The translations under genes were made by a program, and so were the position numbers. Source: Salinisphaera shabanensis E1L3A (GTDB taxonomy: Bacteria > Pseudomonadota > Gammaproteobacteria > Nevskiales > Salinisphaeraceae). From it: 64,000 nt of DNA. This document shows, one piece after another, positions 48,162-57,450 of the stretch. The stretch spans positions 1 to 64,000 of the forward strand of contig NZ_AFNV02000018.1 of NCBI RefSeq assembly GCF_000215955.2. The letters run 5' to 3'. Position 1 is the stretch's first letter. Each line of letters begins with the position of its first letter. The notes under the pieces were generated by a model. That model was not told the origin of the DNA, ran no database searches, and saw nothing but the letters and a program-made list of their open reading frames with translations.

Positions 48162-48631
48162 GAACGCTCTTTGGACGAGGCGGAATCTGTGGGTTGCGTC
48201 TGTTCGTCGAGTACGCGTGTGAGCCGGTCCCGATCAAGCGATGGGCGTTCGGGTGGCGCCTCGCGGCGACGTCGCATCATCAAGACCACGACGAGAAGAC
48301 CGATGGCCAACAGTACGAACGGACCGATCCACAGAATGAGGGTCGCAGAGTCCAGCGGCGGGTCGTAGAGCACCCATTTGCCGTAACGGTCGACGAGATA
48401 CTGCTTGATCTCGGCATCACTGCGCCCTTGCGCGATCTGTTTTTCGACGATCGTGCGCAGATCCTTGGCCAGCGGTGCATCGGACTCCGCGATACTACGG
48501 TTCTGACAGATCAGACAGCGCAACTCCGCGTTGAGTTCGTGATAGCGCGCCAGCTGGTCGCCTTCCAGATCCACCGCCTGAGCGTTGACCATCGCAAGCA
48601 ACAAAACCAAAGCCGCAAATAAACGCATCAC
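48158..48631 (-). CDS. ccmH: Cytochrome c biogenesis protein CcmH
   Basis: A 157-residue thiol-disulfide protein. The signal peptide or anchor (1-18) is followed by the active site C39-L-I-C42 in LRCLICQNRSI, and a transmembrane helix (about 104-124) lies near the C-terminus. It reduces apocytochrome haem-binding cysteines before ligation. It overlaps ccmG and ccmI by four bases each. Confidence 0.96.
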   Translation of the reverse strand: MMRLFAALVLLLAMVNAQAVDLEGDQLARYHELNAELRCLICQNRSIAESDAPLAKDLRTIVEKQIAQGRSDAEIKQYLVDRYGKWVLYDPPLDSATLILWIGPFVLLAIGLLVVVLMMRRRREAPPERPSLDRDRLTRVLDEQTQPTDSASSKERS

Positions 48632-49167
48632 GAATCCGCACCCTTGAGCTGCTCTAGCTTGGGTATGAGCGTGGCGTTCATTTCCTCACGCGTGATCGGG
48701 CCGACCACCTTGTAACGAATGATGCCCTCGGCATCGATTACAAAGGTCTCCGGCACTGCCGAGACGCCCCAGTCGATACCCACCGCGCCGCTCGGATCGA
48801 AGGCCACCACCGCAAACGGGTTGCCGTAGCGCCCCAGCCAGCGCAGCGCATCTTCCTCCGTGTCCTTATAGTTCAAACCGACCACTGGCACCCCGGTACG
48901 CCGGGAAACCGCAGTGATCAGTTCGTGCTCGGCTCGGCAGGCCACACACCAGCTCGCCCATACATTGACCAGCGTGACCGAGCCTTTGAGATCGGCTGCG
49001 CTGATGCGTTCGCGGTCCGAGGCCAGGGTCGGCAGATCGAAGGCCGGCGCCGGTTTGTCGATGAATGCCGACGGTAGAATATCCGGCCGTCGCGTAAGCC
49101 CGTAGCCGAGCAGCACGATGAGTACGAATACAACCAGAACAGGAACGATGAGCCGCCAGCGCATCAT
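48628..49167 (-). CDS. ccmG: Thiol:disulfide interchange protein CcmG (DsbE)
   Basis: A 179-residue membrane-anchored thioredoxin-fold protein. One N-terminal transmembrane helix (about 5-24), and the active site is C74-V-A-C77 in WASWCVACRAEH. The glutamate and C-terminal cis-proline region (VSAVPETFVID) are conserved. It keeps CcmH reduced for cytochrome c maturation. Its start overlaps the ccmF stop. Confidence 0.96.
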   Translation of the reverse strand: MMRWRLIVPVLVVFVLIVLLGYGLTRRPDILPSAFIDKPAPAFDLPTLASDRERISAADLKGSVTLVNVWASWCVACRAEHELITAVSRRTGVPVVGLNYKDTEEDALRWLGRYGNPFAVVAFDPSGAVGIDWGVSAVPETFVIDAEGIIRYKVVGPITREEMNATLIPKLEQLKGADS

Positions 49168-51134
49168 GCAGTCGCCGGGTTGAGGCCGCGATCGACCGCA
49201 ACAGCCTTGTCAGCGGTCGCTCGGCGGCGATAGTAACGTTTGTCGGAAAGTGCAATAAGGCCGCCCAAGGCCGCGATGAAACCGCCGGCCCAGATCCAGC
49301 GCACGAAAGGCCGATGATAGATCCGCACACTCCAGGCGTCCCCCGATAAGGGCTCGCCGAGCGAGACATACAAATCGCGGGTGAATCCGATATCGATACC
49401 GGATTCAGTCATGGTCTGGCCGGCCGCGTTGTAGCGACGCTTGGCGGGATAGAGCTCGGCGATTTGCTCGCCGTCTTTACGCACGATGAAATCGCCGATC
49501 TCAGCAGTGAAATTTGGTCCATCGACGTGACGGGTGCCCACGAACGTGAAGTCGTAGCCCACCATCTCCGTGCTTTCGCCGGGCGCGAGGCGCACGTCGT
49601 GCTCACTGCCAAAACCACTCACCAGACTCACGCCGATAACGAAGATGCCGACGCCTGCATGCGACAAGGCCATGCCGACGACATTGCGCGGCAACATCAC
49701 GCGCCGACCGCGGCTGCGACGCACGATATCCTCGAATGCGGTCGCGATCGCCCAGCAACCCAGCACACACCCTGCGACTGCCACGAGCGCGCCGGTGCCA
49801 ACGGTGAGCAGTGGTAACGCGACGCCGACGGCGATCGATATCAGCAACGGCGCCCATAGACGCGAACGCAGCACATCGGCACGCGTGCGCTTCCAGGCCA
49901 TGACGGCCGCCGCACCAATCAGCACCACCAGCGGCGCGGTCAACGGGATGAAGACCTTATTGAAATACGGCGGCCCCACCGAAATTCGACCCATGCCCAG
50001 CGAGTCGGCCAGAATCGGGTAGAGCGTGCCCAGCAACACGCCCGCGGCGGCAACCACGAGGAAGATATTGTTGAGCAGCAGCAACCCCTCCCGGGACAGC
50101 GCCGCGACGGGCTCGCGGCCCGATTCGAACTGGGCTGCACGCAACGCGTAGAGCAGCAGCGAACCGCCGACCACCACCGCGAAGAACGTCAGAATATAGA
50201 TGCCGCGGGTCGGGTCGGTCGCAAAAGCATGTACCGATATCAGCACACCGGAGCGCACTAGGAATGTACCGAGTAGCGACAATGCAAACGCAGTGATCGC
50301 GAGCAGCACCGTCCAGCTTTTGAAAATGCCGCGTTTTTCGGTCACCGCGAGCGAATGGATCAAGGCGGTGCCGACGAGCCAAGGCATGAACGAAGCGTTT
50401 TCGACCGGATCCCAGAACCACCAGCCGCCCCAACCGAGTTCGTTATAAGCCCACCAGCTGCCCAGCGTCACGCCGATGGTCAGAAACACCCAGGCGGCTG
50501 TTGTCCAAGGCCGCGTCCATCGCGTCCATGCACTATCGACGCGTCCTGTAATCAGCGCGGTGATTGCAAACGCAAACGCCACCGCAAAGCCGACATAGCC
50601 CATATAGAGCATCGGCGGATGCACGACCAGCCCGGGATCCTGCAGCAGCGGGTTGAGGTCGCGTCCCTCCACGGGCGCTGGGAACTGACGCTCGAACGGA
50701 TTGGACGTAAACAGCGTGAACAGGAGAAACCCGACGCTTACTGCGCCCATCACCGCCAACACGCAACTGGCGACTTCGCGGGGCAGCGTACGACTGGCCA
50801 GCGCAACGGCAAGGCTCCAGCAGGCCAGCAGCGTCATCCACAGTAGTAGTGACCCTTCATGCGCGCCCCAGATCGCCGCCAGGCGATAGAACCATGGCAG
50901 TTGCGTATTCGAGTTGGCTGCCACATAGGCCACCGAAAAATCGTTGGCATAGAAGGCGAAGCCCAGGGCGACGAAGGCAATGCCCATCATCACGAACTGG
51001 CCGATCGCTGCGGGCGCGGCGACCGCCAAACAGTCCGCGCGCGAACGCCACACGCCATACAACGGCAATACGGTCTGGAGCGTGGCCAGACCGAGGGCAA
51101 GAATGAGCGCAAATTGGCCGATCTCGGGAATCAT
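49164..51134 (-). CDS. ccmF: Haem lyase CcmF
   Basis: A 656-residue polytopic membrane protein (about 14-15 helices). The tryptophan-rich WWD motif is GWGGWWFWDPVENASFMPWL. It holds haem and attaches it to reduced apocytochrome with CcmH and CcmI. Its neighbours are ccmE and ccmG, each overlapping by four bases. Confidence 0.97.
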   Translation of the reverse strand: MIPEIGQFALILALGLATLQTVLPLYGVWRSRADCLAVAAPAAIGQFVMMGIAFVALGFAFYANDFSVAYVAANSNTQLPWFYRLAAIWGAHEGSLLLWMTLLACWSLAVALASRTLPREVASCVLAVMGAVSVGFLLFTLFTSNPFERQFPAPVEGRDLNPLLQDPGLVVHPPMLYMGYVGFAVAFAFAITALITGRVDSAWTRWTRPWTTAAWVFLTIGVTLGSWWAYNELGWGGWWFWDPVENASFMPWLVGTALIHSLAVTEKRGIFKSWTVLLAITAFALSLLGTFLVRSGVLISVHAFATDPTRGIYILTFFAVVVGGSLLLYALRAAQFESGREPVAALSREGLLLLNNIFLVVAAAGVLLGTLYPILADSLGMGRISVGPPYFNKVFIPLTAPLVVLIGAAAVMAWKRTRADVLRSRLWAPLLISIAVGVALPLLTVGTGALVAVAGCVLGCWAIATAFEDIVRRSRGRRVMLPRNVVGMALSHAGVGIFVIGVSLVSGFGSEHDVRLAPGESTEMVGYDFTFVGTRHVDGPNFTAEIGDFIVRKDGEQIAELYPAKRRYNAAGQTMTESGIDIGFTRDLYVSLGEPLSGDAWSVRIYHRPFVRWIWAGGFIAALGGLIALSDKRYYRRRATADKAVAVDRGLNPATA

Positions 51135-51595
51135 CGTTTCGCCTGCATATTGGTCGGCATGCAGCTCTCGCCTGATTCATCTTTCATCGCATCCGCCACA
51201 TCCGGCGACATATAGTTCTCGTCGTGCTTGGCCAACACTTCGTCTGCGACGAACTGGCCGGACTCATTGAGTTCGCCATAGGCGACAATGCCCTGCCCCT
51301 CGCGAAACAGATCGGGCAACGTACCGCGGAACTGCACTGGAACGCTCGCCTGGCAATCCGCGAGCGTGAAGCGCACCAGCAAGTCATCGCTGTTGCGATC
51401 CACCGATCCATTCTCGACCAGCCCGCCGATACGAAAGCGTGTATGCGTGGGCACATCGCCAGCCACGATTTCACTCGGCTGATAAAAATAGAGGATATTT
51501 TCGCTGAACGCGGTCAGCGCAAGCGCGGTGGCAGCGGCCAGACCGACGAACAGACCGCCGACCAGCATCAGGCGACGACGTCGTGTTCTAGTCAT
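51131..51595 (-). CDS. ccmE: Haem chaperone CcmE
   Basis: A 154-residue membrane-anchored OB-fold chaperone. After an N-terminal helix (about 9-30) the soluble domain carries H124 in LAKHDENYM, which binds haem covalently, and Y128, a haem ligand. The ATG at 51595 overlaps the ccmD stop; a longer frame runs into ccmD and is rejected. Confidence 0.96.
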   Translation of the reverse strand: MTRTRRRRLMLVGGLFVGLAAATALALTAFSENILYFYQPSEIVAGDVPTHTRFRIGGLVENGSVDRNSDDLLVRFTLADCQASVPVQFRGTLPDLFREGQGIVAYGELNESGQFVADEVLAKHDENYMSPDVADAMKDESGESCMPTNMQAKR

Positions 51596-51752
51596 CGTAT
51601 TCCTCGTTCTTGATCCGCCGTGCGATATGTCGGTGCACGAGCACCGGTGTGACGATGTTACCGACAATCACGATTGCGGCTATGGCGTAGCTGCCCCACA
51701 CATACGGTGCGTATCCACCCATCGCCCAGAACTGTTGCCACGATTCATGCAT
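51588..51752 (-). CDS. ccmD: Haem exporter protein CcmD
   Basis: A 54-residue small protein starting MHESWQQFWAMGGYAPYVWGS, with one transmembrane helix (about 18-38) and a charged C-terminus. CcmD stabilises CcmC-CcmE and aids haem release. It is identified by size, the Trp/Tyr-rich start and its place between ccmC and ccmE. It overlaps both neighbours by eight bases. Confidence 0.93.
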   Translation of the reverse strand: MHESWQQFWAMGGYAPYVWGSYAIAAIVIVGNIVTPVLVHRHIARRIKNEEYDD

Positions 51753-52497
51753 CGGAAAAAACCTTTTTGGCCCAACGACTACGCCGTTCCCGCCAAAGCA
51801 GTTGCGCACGCATGTTCCAGAGCGTGAGCCACCCGAACATCAGCGTGAAGCCCAGTGCTGCACACAGCAACGGCCACAGCATGTCCATTTCCATCGCCGG
51901 ACGACCGAAACGCGTGACCGTCGGCCCCTGATGCAGGGTATTCCACCACTCCACGGAGTAATGAATGATCGGCACATTGATCACTCCGACCACCGACAGC
52001 AACGCACAGGCCCGGGCGGCCGTACGCGGCGACTCGATCGCGTTATGCAGAGCGATCACGCCCAGATACAGAAACAACAGGATCAGTTCGGAGGTCAGGC
52101 GTGCGTCCCAGACCCACCAGGTGCCCCACATCGGCTTGCCCCAGATTGCCCCCGTCACGAGTGCCAGGAACGTAAAGCTCGCCCCCACCGGTGCGGCAGC
52201 CACGAGAAAAATCTCGGCCAGCTTGAGACGCCAGACAAGGGCCACCACGCCGGCGATTGCCATGCTCGTATAGCCGAACAGCGACAGCCAGGCGCTCGGC
52301 ACATGAATGTAGAGAATACGAAACGCATCCCCCTGCTGATAATCCACGGGCGCATTCACCAGCCCGCCATACACACCGTATGCCGCCAGCAGCACGCCAG
52401 GCACCGCCAGCGCGATCGCGATCGGCCGGCTGACTCGATAGAAGTACGGCAGCGATCCAAAGCGGTGCAGCCAGAGCATGAACGCGGACTTAGCCAA
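51745..52497 (-). CDS. ccmC: Haem transporter CcmC
   Basis: A 250-residue membrane protein with six helices and the WWD motif GTWWVWDARLTSELILLFLY. It transfers haem to CcmE in the periplasm. Periplasmic histidines (in YIHVPSAW and IHYSVEWWNTLHQG) ligate the haem. It is separated from ccmB by a 141-base gap, the only break in this operon. Confidence 0.96.
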   Translation of the reverse strand: MAKSAFMLWLHRFGSLPYFYRVSRPIAIALAVPGVLLAAYGVYGGLVNAPVDYQQGDAFRILYIHVPSAWLSLFGYTSMAIAGVVALVWRLKLAEIFLVAAAPVGASFTFLALVTGAIWGKPMWGTWWVWDARLTSELILLFLYLGVIALHNAIESPRTAARACALLSVVGVINVPIIHYSVEWWNTLHQGPTVTRFGRPAMEMDMLWPLLCAALGFTLMFGWLTLWNMRAQLLWRERRSRWAKKVFSDA

Positions 52498-52638
52498 AAC
52501 GTCTAGACCGTTGCGTTGCGGGTTGAATGTGTATTGCGTCGACGCATAGTTTCTCTTCGCGATACGCGCTATGTATTGATCTAGAGCAATAATCCCGACT
52601 TAACATGGCCTTGGACCACGAACAGCCGCAGGATTTCC

Positions 52639-53307
52639 CTACTCCAGACTGATTTTCAATGCCGCCGCAATGGCAAACGGTGCGGTGGTAATACCGAGCA
52701 CGAGCAGCGCGCCCAGAAGATACAGTGCGCCCGCAGCAGGCAGTCCTGCGATCGCTGCACGCATTGCCCCGGCGCCGAAAATCAAGATCGGTACATAGAG
52801 CGGAAAAATCAGCAGGCTCAACAGCAGCCCGGCGCGCGGCAGGCTCAACGTCAACGCCGTACCAATGGCACCGACCAGGCCGAGCGTTGGCGTACCCAGC
52901 AACAGGCTGGCCATGATAACGGGTACAGCGCTTGCAGGCACGCCCAGCAACAAAACCAGCAAAGGCGACGCCAGAACGAAAATCAGTCCGCTGGCAAGCC
53001 AGTACGCCAATACTTTCGCCAGCGCAATCAACGCCAGCGGCTCGGGCGACAGCACGTATTGCTCGAGTGTGCCGTCTTCGTAATCGGGCTTGAACAGACG
53101 CTGCAATGACAGCAGTGCGGCCAGTAACACCGCCATCCAGATCAAGGCCGGTGACACGGTGACGAGAATGGCCGCATCGGCACCCGTACCCAGTGGAAAC
53201 AGGGCCACTACCAGCACGAAAAACAGCAGGTGATGCACCAGCACGCCGCGCTGGCGAAACGCCAGCAGCAGATCACGCCGCAGCACCGCCCAGAAAACAC
53301 TCAGCAT
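52639..53307 (-). CDS. ccmB: Haem exporter permease CcmB
   Basis: A 222-residue permease with six predicted transmembrane helices and the family start VLRRDLLLAFRQRG. It pairs with the CcmA ATPase to release holo-CcmE from CcmC. It overlaps ccmA by seven bases. Confidence 0.95.
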   Translation of the reverse strand: MLSVFWAVLRRDLLLAFRQRGVLVHHLLFFVLVVALFPLGTGADAAILVTVSPALIWMAVLLAALLSLQRLFKPDYEDGTLEQYVLSPEPLALIALAKVLAYWLASGLIFVLASPLLVLLLGVPASAVPVIMASLLLGTPTLGLVGAIGTALTLSLPRAGLLLSLLIFPLYVPILIFGAGAMRAAIAGLPAAGALYLLGALLVLGITTAPFAIAAALKISLE

Positions 53308-53939
53308 GGCGACAGCTCGATCGAGCGTACCGGCACATCCGGCAACGTCAACGCTTCATGTGTCGTGAACACGGCAATGCCGCCGGCACTGACGTGGGTG
53401 GCGATACGTGCACACAGCACCGCGCGCGACTCGACATCGAGCGCTGAGGCCGGCTCGTCCAACAGCCAAAGCGGCGCATCAGTGAGCCACAGGCGAGCGA
53501 GCGACACCCGGCGCTTCTGCCCGGCGGACAGCCGCCCACAAGGGCGATGCGCCAATCGCTTGAGGCCCAGATCGGCCAACGTTGCGCGAATACGCTTTTC
53601 CGGCACGCGCCGCCCGCACAGGCGCATCAGTACATCAAGGTTTTCGACCGGGGTAAGCGCCGCGTTGAGTGCGTTGTCGTGCCCGACGAAACACAACTCG
53701 TCTTTCAACAGGAGCGCGTCGTCGGCTGGACGGTCGCTCGCCGACTCCCAAATGACTTCACCGGATAGTGGCTGCTGTAAGCCGCTGAGCGTGCGTAATA
53801 ACGTGGTCTTGCCAGCGCCGTTCTCGCCGAGAATACGCGCCGCCTCGCCGCCCACAAGCGCGATATCCAGCCCTGCGAATAGCGCTCGCTCGCCGCGCCC
53901 ACAGCTCAGATTTCGGATGCCGAGTCGCGGCCGCGTCAT
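53301..53939 (-). CDS. ccmA: Haem exporter ATPase CcmA
   Basis: A 212-residue ABC ATPase. Walker A is GENGAGKTTL (residues 38-47), the signature is LSAGQKRRVSLARL, and Walker B is LWLLDEPASALD. It is the first gene of the cytochrome c maturation operon, transcribed leftward, and starts about 35 bases from tRNA-Leu, so tRNA and ccm genes may share a transcript. Confidence 0.96.
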   Translation of the reverse strand: MTRPRLGIRNLSCGRGERALFAGLDIALVGGEAARILGENGAGKTTLLRTLSGLQQPLSGEVIWESASDRPADDALLLKDELCFVGHDNALNAALTPVENLDVLMRLCGRRVPEKRIRATLADLGLKRLAHRPCGRLSAGQKRRVSLARLWLTDAPLWLLDEPASALDVESRAVLCARIATHVSAGGIAVFTTHEALTLPDVPVRSIELSPC

Positions 53940-53973
53940 AATTCGCTTGAAAAAGCGGCATAAAGCCGATGAC

Positions 53974-54060
53974 TGGTGCCCGGAGCCGGACTCGAACCGG
54001 CACGGCCGTTAGGCCAAGGGATTTTAAGTCCCATGCGTCTACCAATTTCGCCATCCGGGC
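53974..54060 (-). tRNA. tRNA-Leu (anticodon UAA)
   Basis: An 87-base class II tRNA on the minus strand including encoded CCA. The acceptor stem GCCCGGA pairs with TCCGGGC, the anticodon stem-loop is GGGACTTAAAATCCC with anticodon TAA, the variable arm is long, and the T loop is GTTCGAGTC. It decodes UUA and UUG. Confidence 0.98.
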
Positions 54061-54480
54061 GCGAGCGCGGGATTCTAGGGTGTGTTGACGTTCCCGTCGA
54101 GGTTGCGAACGGCGGCTACGGGCAGGCGACGATGGTCCTGTTACCGAAACCCGGTGCGCCGCTTTGACCAAAGCCAGCTCCCTCACCGTTCAAATGCACA
54201 AGGGTATTGACTTGGCACGTTTTATCGCCCGTCCAAGTATGGCTCGCGATAGAACGCCTTTTTGCGTATTTGCACGTATGAACCCCGCTGCTCGCAGCAG
54301 CGAACGCGTCAACACCGCGCGCCAGCTTCATAGCGCTGCGCCCGGAGTCTGGCATTTCGCAGGCCGAACTGATATTCAAAATATAATCGACATTCAGAAC
54401 AACAACGTTGCAGCCGTTAACGTTGGGGCGCCACACAGGCGGCAGATACATTAAACTGTGCGCACGGGGACTTGAGGGGG
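54061..54480. other. Control region between tRNA-Leu and the polysaccharide operon
   Basis: A 420-base divergent gap without a convincing gene. It contains an inverted repeat ACTTGG-N17-CCAAGT (54210-54238), a TATAAT hexamer at 54382-54387 without a good -35 partner, a CAACGTTG palindrome and a repeated ACGTTG nearby, and a GAGGGGG site at 54474-54480. It probably holds the promoter and operators of the exopolysaccharide genes. Confidence 0.5.
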
Positions 54481-55419
54481 ATGGGCGTTGTGCTGACTGA
54501 TTTGCGAATCGCGTTATCGATGGCCGGTTTGGCCGTTTTGCTTGGTGCCTGTGCCGGCGCCCCGGGCCCGGGCGATCAATCCGTCCCGACGCCCTCCTCG
54601 GCGCCCCCGATCGCTGCCTCACCCTCGTCGACGAATACGTCGACTACCCCTTTACCGGCGGCGCAGGCCCAATCGACCGAAACGACTGTAGCGGACGACC
54701 CGCAGGGCGTGGTCATCGGCGCGGGCGATATCGTCGAAATGCGAATGTTCGGCCAGCCCGATATGAACACGCAGGGGTTCGTTTCCGACAGCGGCGAGAT
54801 ATCGCTGCCGCTGCTGGGCGTTGTCGATATCGGCGACCTGACGCCGAACGCGGCACAAAGCCGTATCGAATCCGCTTACCGCGAGCGCGGCTATTTTCGC
54901 GATCCACAGATCAGCCTGACGCTGGTCGAACACCGCAGCCAGCAGGTTGCCGTACTCGGCGCGGTCAACCAGCCGGGCCGTTTCTCGCTGTCGAGCCGTA
55001 CCACGTTGCTCGATGCGCTGGCCGAGGCAGGCGGAATCACCGCGCGCGGCGCACGCACTGTGGTCGTGATTCGCGGTGACGATCAGAACCGCGAACGTGT
55101 CGATATCGAGGCGCTGGTCTCAGGCGGCGGTGTGGCGAGCGATGACGTGCTGCACGCGGGCGATACGATTTACGTGCCGCAGGCGCCGCTGTTCTATATC
55201 TATGGACAGGTCCAGCGCCCGGATGCCTATGCGATTCAGCCCGGCATGACCGTTATCCAGGCGATCTCGACCGGCGGGGGTCTGACCGACCGCGGCTCCA
55301 ATTCACGCTTCACCATTCATCGCAAATCGCAAGACGGCTCCGTGCAGACACTGGATGCATCGCCGACTACCCGCGTACAGGCCGACGATGTGATCTTCGT
55401 GAAGGAGCGCTTCTTTTGA
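54481..55419 (+). CDS. Wza-like polysaccharide export lipoprotein
   Basis: A 312-residue outer membrane polysaccharide export protein. The lipobox LLGAC gives C24 as lipidation site, then a Ser/Pro/Thr-rich linker (to about residue 70), the polysaccharide export domain (about 76-160, starting VIGAGDIVEMRMFGQPDM) and two SLBB domains (about 165-300). The ATG at 54481 is very close to the GAGGGGG site, so a GTG at 54490 with better spacing may be the true start. It forms the outer membrane channel for the polymer and leads the operon. Confidence 0.93.
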   Translation: MGVVLTDLRIALSMAGLAVLLGACAGAPGPGDQSVPTPSSAPPIAASPSSTNTSTTPLPAAQAQSTETTVADDPQGVVIGAGDIVEMRMFGQPDMNTQGFVSDSGEISLPLLGVVDIGDLTPNAAQSRIESAYRERGYFRDPQISLTLVEHRSQQVAVLGAVNQPGRFSLSSRTTLLDALAEAGGITARGARTVVVIRGDDQNRERVDIEALVSGGGVASDDVLHAGDTIYVPQAPLFYIYGQVQRPDAYAIQPGMTVIQAISTGGGLTDRGSNSRFTIHRKSQDGSVQTLDASPTTRVQADDVIFVKERFF

Positions 55420-56831
55420 GCACACAGATCGATCGCCCGCTCATTCCGGGCATGCATGCCACACCGACCGTAGGCCAGATCTGGCGCGCCGTGCACGCGC
55501 GCTGGCGCACGGTTGCGATTACCGTGGCCGTTTTCCTCGTGCTAGCGATCATCGCATCGCTTTTCGTCAAGAGTTACGAGGCCCGCGCCTCACTGGTGAT
55601 CGAGTTTCCAAGTCTCGATCCGCTGACCGGCCAGGCGCGCTCGACCGCGCTTGCCGACAGTTATCGGGCCACCCAGATCGACCTGATGACCAGTCAGAAC
55701 GTGATGCTCGGCGTCGTCGATGAACTGGGTCTTGCGGATGATCCGGAGACCAGTGCCGACTTCGACGTGGACGACAGCGGTGACGGGCCGCTGCGCCAGC
55801 GACTGGCATCCAACCTCGGCGAGCAGGTCGAGGTTCGTGCCGGTGAGGTCAGTCAATTGCTGGTGGTCTCGTATCGCGGAGACGATCCGAAGCGAAGCGC
55901 GGCCATCGTCAATGCGGTGATCGATCAGTACATGAAAGCCAGCGAGAATATGGCCACGGACCCCGCGCGCCAGCGACTGGGCCAGTACTCCACGTTCCTC
56001 GACGGGTTGCGAGCCAAGGTCGATGAGGCCCAGGACGAGCTCACCCAGGCCCGTCAGCGCTTCGGCGTAATCGACTCGACGGCCGCCGAAAATGTCGATA
56101 CCAGCCGCCTCAACGATCTCGGCACGCGCTTGAACGCCGCACAGGGACGATTGCAGTCCGCCCAGGCCGAAGTCGATCAGATCGAGGCGGCCCGTTCCAG
56201 CGGCCAGCCGATTACGGCCCAGGCCGACGTGCTCGACAGCAACGTGGTGCAGGACCTGAAAAACCGCCTCGCCGGCTTTCTGGCCGAACGTGCCGAGATT
56301 GCAGAATCTCTTGGCCCGAACCATCCGCGTATTCGCGCCATCGACGGCCAGATCGGCACCGTACGGGCGCGTCTGCGCGATGAGATCGATGCCTATCTCG
56401 CGGCCGCCCGTCAGAGCGTGAAGGTTGGGCGCGGCGAGGTGGATGCCCTGCAGGGCAACTACGACGCCGCACGCGCGGACGTCATGGACAAGCAGACCAA
56501 GCGAGCGCGGCTCGACAGCTATCGGCGGCGTCTGGACAGCGCTTCGCAGGTCTACGAGGCAGCGCTGTCGAGCTACGACCAGGTGCTCGGGGGCAGCGAG
56601 CTTACGGCTCAGAACGTGTCGGTCATCACCCGCGCAATCGCGCCCACCAAGACCGCGGGCCTGAGTCTCAAGCGCAAACTCCTTCTGGCCGTGATTCTGG
56701 GCTTGATCGTCGGCGTGATGATCGCCCTGCTTCAGGAGCTTCTCGATCGCCGTGTACGCGCGGCCGAGGATATCGAACGCGAATTGGAGCTCCCGGTTCT
56801 GGGTGAACTCGAATACGGAGCCCAGCGATGA
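55416..56831 (+). CDS. Wzz/GumC-like polysaccharide co-polymerase
   Basis: A 471-residue inner membrane chain-length regulator with transmembrane helices near residues 33-55 and 423-443 and a long coiled-coil periplasmic domain between (about 190-390). It contains no kinase domain; the kinase-like partner is the next gene. It starts with TTG overlapping the previous stop (TTGA) and overlaps the next gene by four bases. Confidence 0.92.
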   Translation: MSTQIDRPLIPGMHATPTVGQIWRAVHARWRTVAITVAVFLVLAIIASLFVKSYEARASLVIEFPSLDPLTGQARSTALADSYRATQIDLMTSQNVMLGVVDELGLADDPETSADFDVDDSGDGPLRQRLASNLGEQVEVRAGEVSQLLVVSYRGDDPKRSAAIVNAVIDQYMKASENMATDPARQRLGQYSTFLDGLRAKVDEAQDELTQARQRFGVIDSTAAENVDTSRLNDLGTRLNAAQGRLQSAQAEVDQIEAARSSGQPITAQADVLDSNVVQDLKNRLAGFLAERAEIAESLGPNHPRIRAIDGQIGTVRARLRDEIDAYLAAARQSVKVGRGEVDALQGNYDAARADVMDKQTKRARLDSYRRRLDSASQVYEAALSSYDQVLGGSELTAQNVSVITRAIAPTKTAGLSLKRKLLLAVILGLIVGVMIALLQELLDRRVRAAEDIERELELPVLGELEYGAQR

Positions 56832-57445
56832 CAAACGAGCCACAGCGCGAACACATGCAGCTACATAACGATGTGTTTGCCTTTCACGGCCCGCACACCC
56901 GGGCGGCGGACACGCTGCGCGCCACGCTTGCACGCATCGTGCTCAGCGACAGCCATGCCAAGTGTCTGGCCGTGGTTAGCTGCTCGTCGAACGCAGGCCG
57001 TAGCGTAGTCGCGGCAAATCTTACCGTGCTGCTGGCCCGATCCGGCCAGCGGACCGTACTGATCGATGCAGCCCGCCAGCGCGCGCAACAACATCTGCTT
57101 TTCGGCATCGAGCCGGATTTTCGCGTGGCGCAAATTACCGCCGTGCCCGGCCTGACCGTCATGCGCGCGACCGACAGCCATCCATCGCTGGCCGATACCC
57201 TGGTGGATGCGCCCGCGCAGTTTGCACAGCTCATCACCGACTTGCGCGCTGAATACGACTGCATCGTGATCGACACCGCGGACCATCCGGACGATCTGGA
57301 TGCGATCTCGGCGGCGGGTATGAGCGACGGTGCCTTGGTCGTCGTCCAGCGAGACGGCACGCGCCTGCAACGGCTACGCAAACTCACCACAGAACTCAAA
57401 GACAGCGCGTCGACGATATTGGGCACCGTGCTCACAGACAGTTGA
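56828..57445 (+). CDS. BY-kinase-like ATPase with altered Walker A
   Basis: A 205-residue CpsD/CapB-like P-loop protein, the usual partner of Wzz/GumC proteins. The Walker A position reads SSNAGRS (residues 53-59): R58 stands where these kinases have the invariant lysine (GEGKS/T). Walker A' is VLIDAARQ and Walker B-like is CIVIDTADHPDD. The C-terminal tyrosine cluster that is autophosphorylated in BY-kinases is missing. It is therefore probably inactive as a tyrosine kinase and may act as a structural or nucleotide-sensing regulator. Confidence 0.85.
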   Translation: MTNEPQREHMQLHNDVFAFHGPHTRAADTLRATLARIVLSDSHAKCLAVVSCSSNAGRSVVAANLTVLLARSGQRTVLIDAARQRAQQHLLFGIEPDFRVAQITAVPGLTVMRATDSHPSLADTLVDAPAQFAQLITDLRAEYDCIVIDTADHPDDLDAISAAGMSDGALVVVQRDGTRLQRLRKLTTELKDSASTILGTVLTDS

Positions 57446-57450
57446 TACGC

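Noticed and set aside
54213-54228. Sigma-54-like promoter (TGGCACG ... GC) before the polysaccharide operon
   Set aside because: The distance between GG and GC is 11 bases instead of the required 10, and no activator gene is nearby.
53974-54480. tRNA-Leu next to the exopolysaccharide genes as a genomic island attachment site
   Set aside because: No integrase and no repeat of the tRNA 3' end were seen in the window, and the tRNA is orientated away from the cluster.
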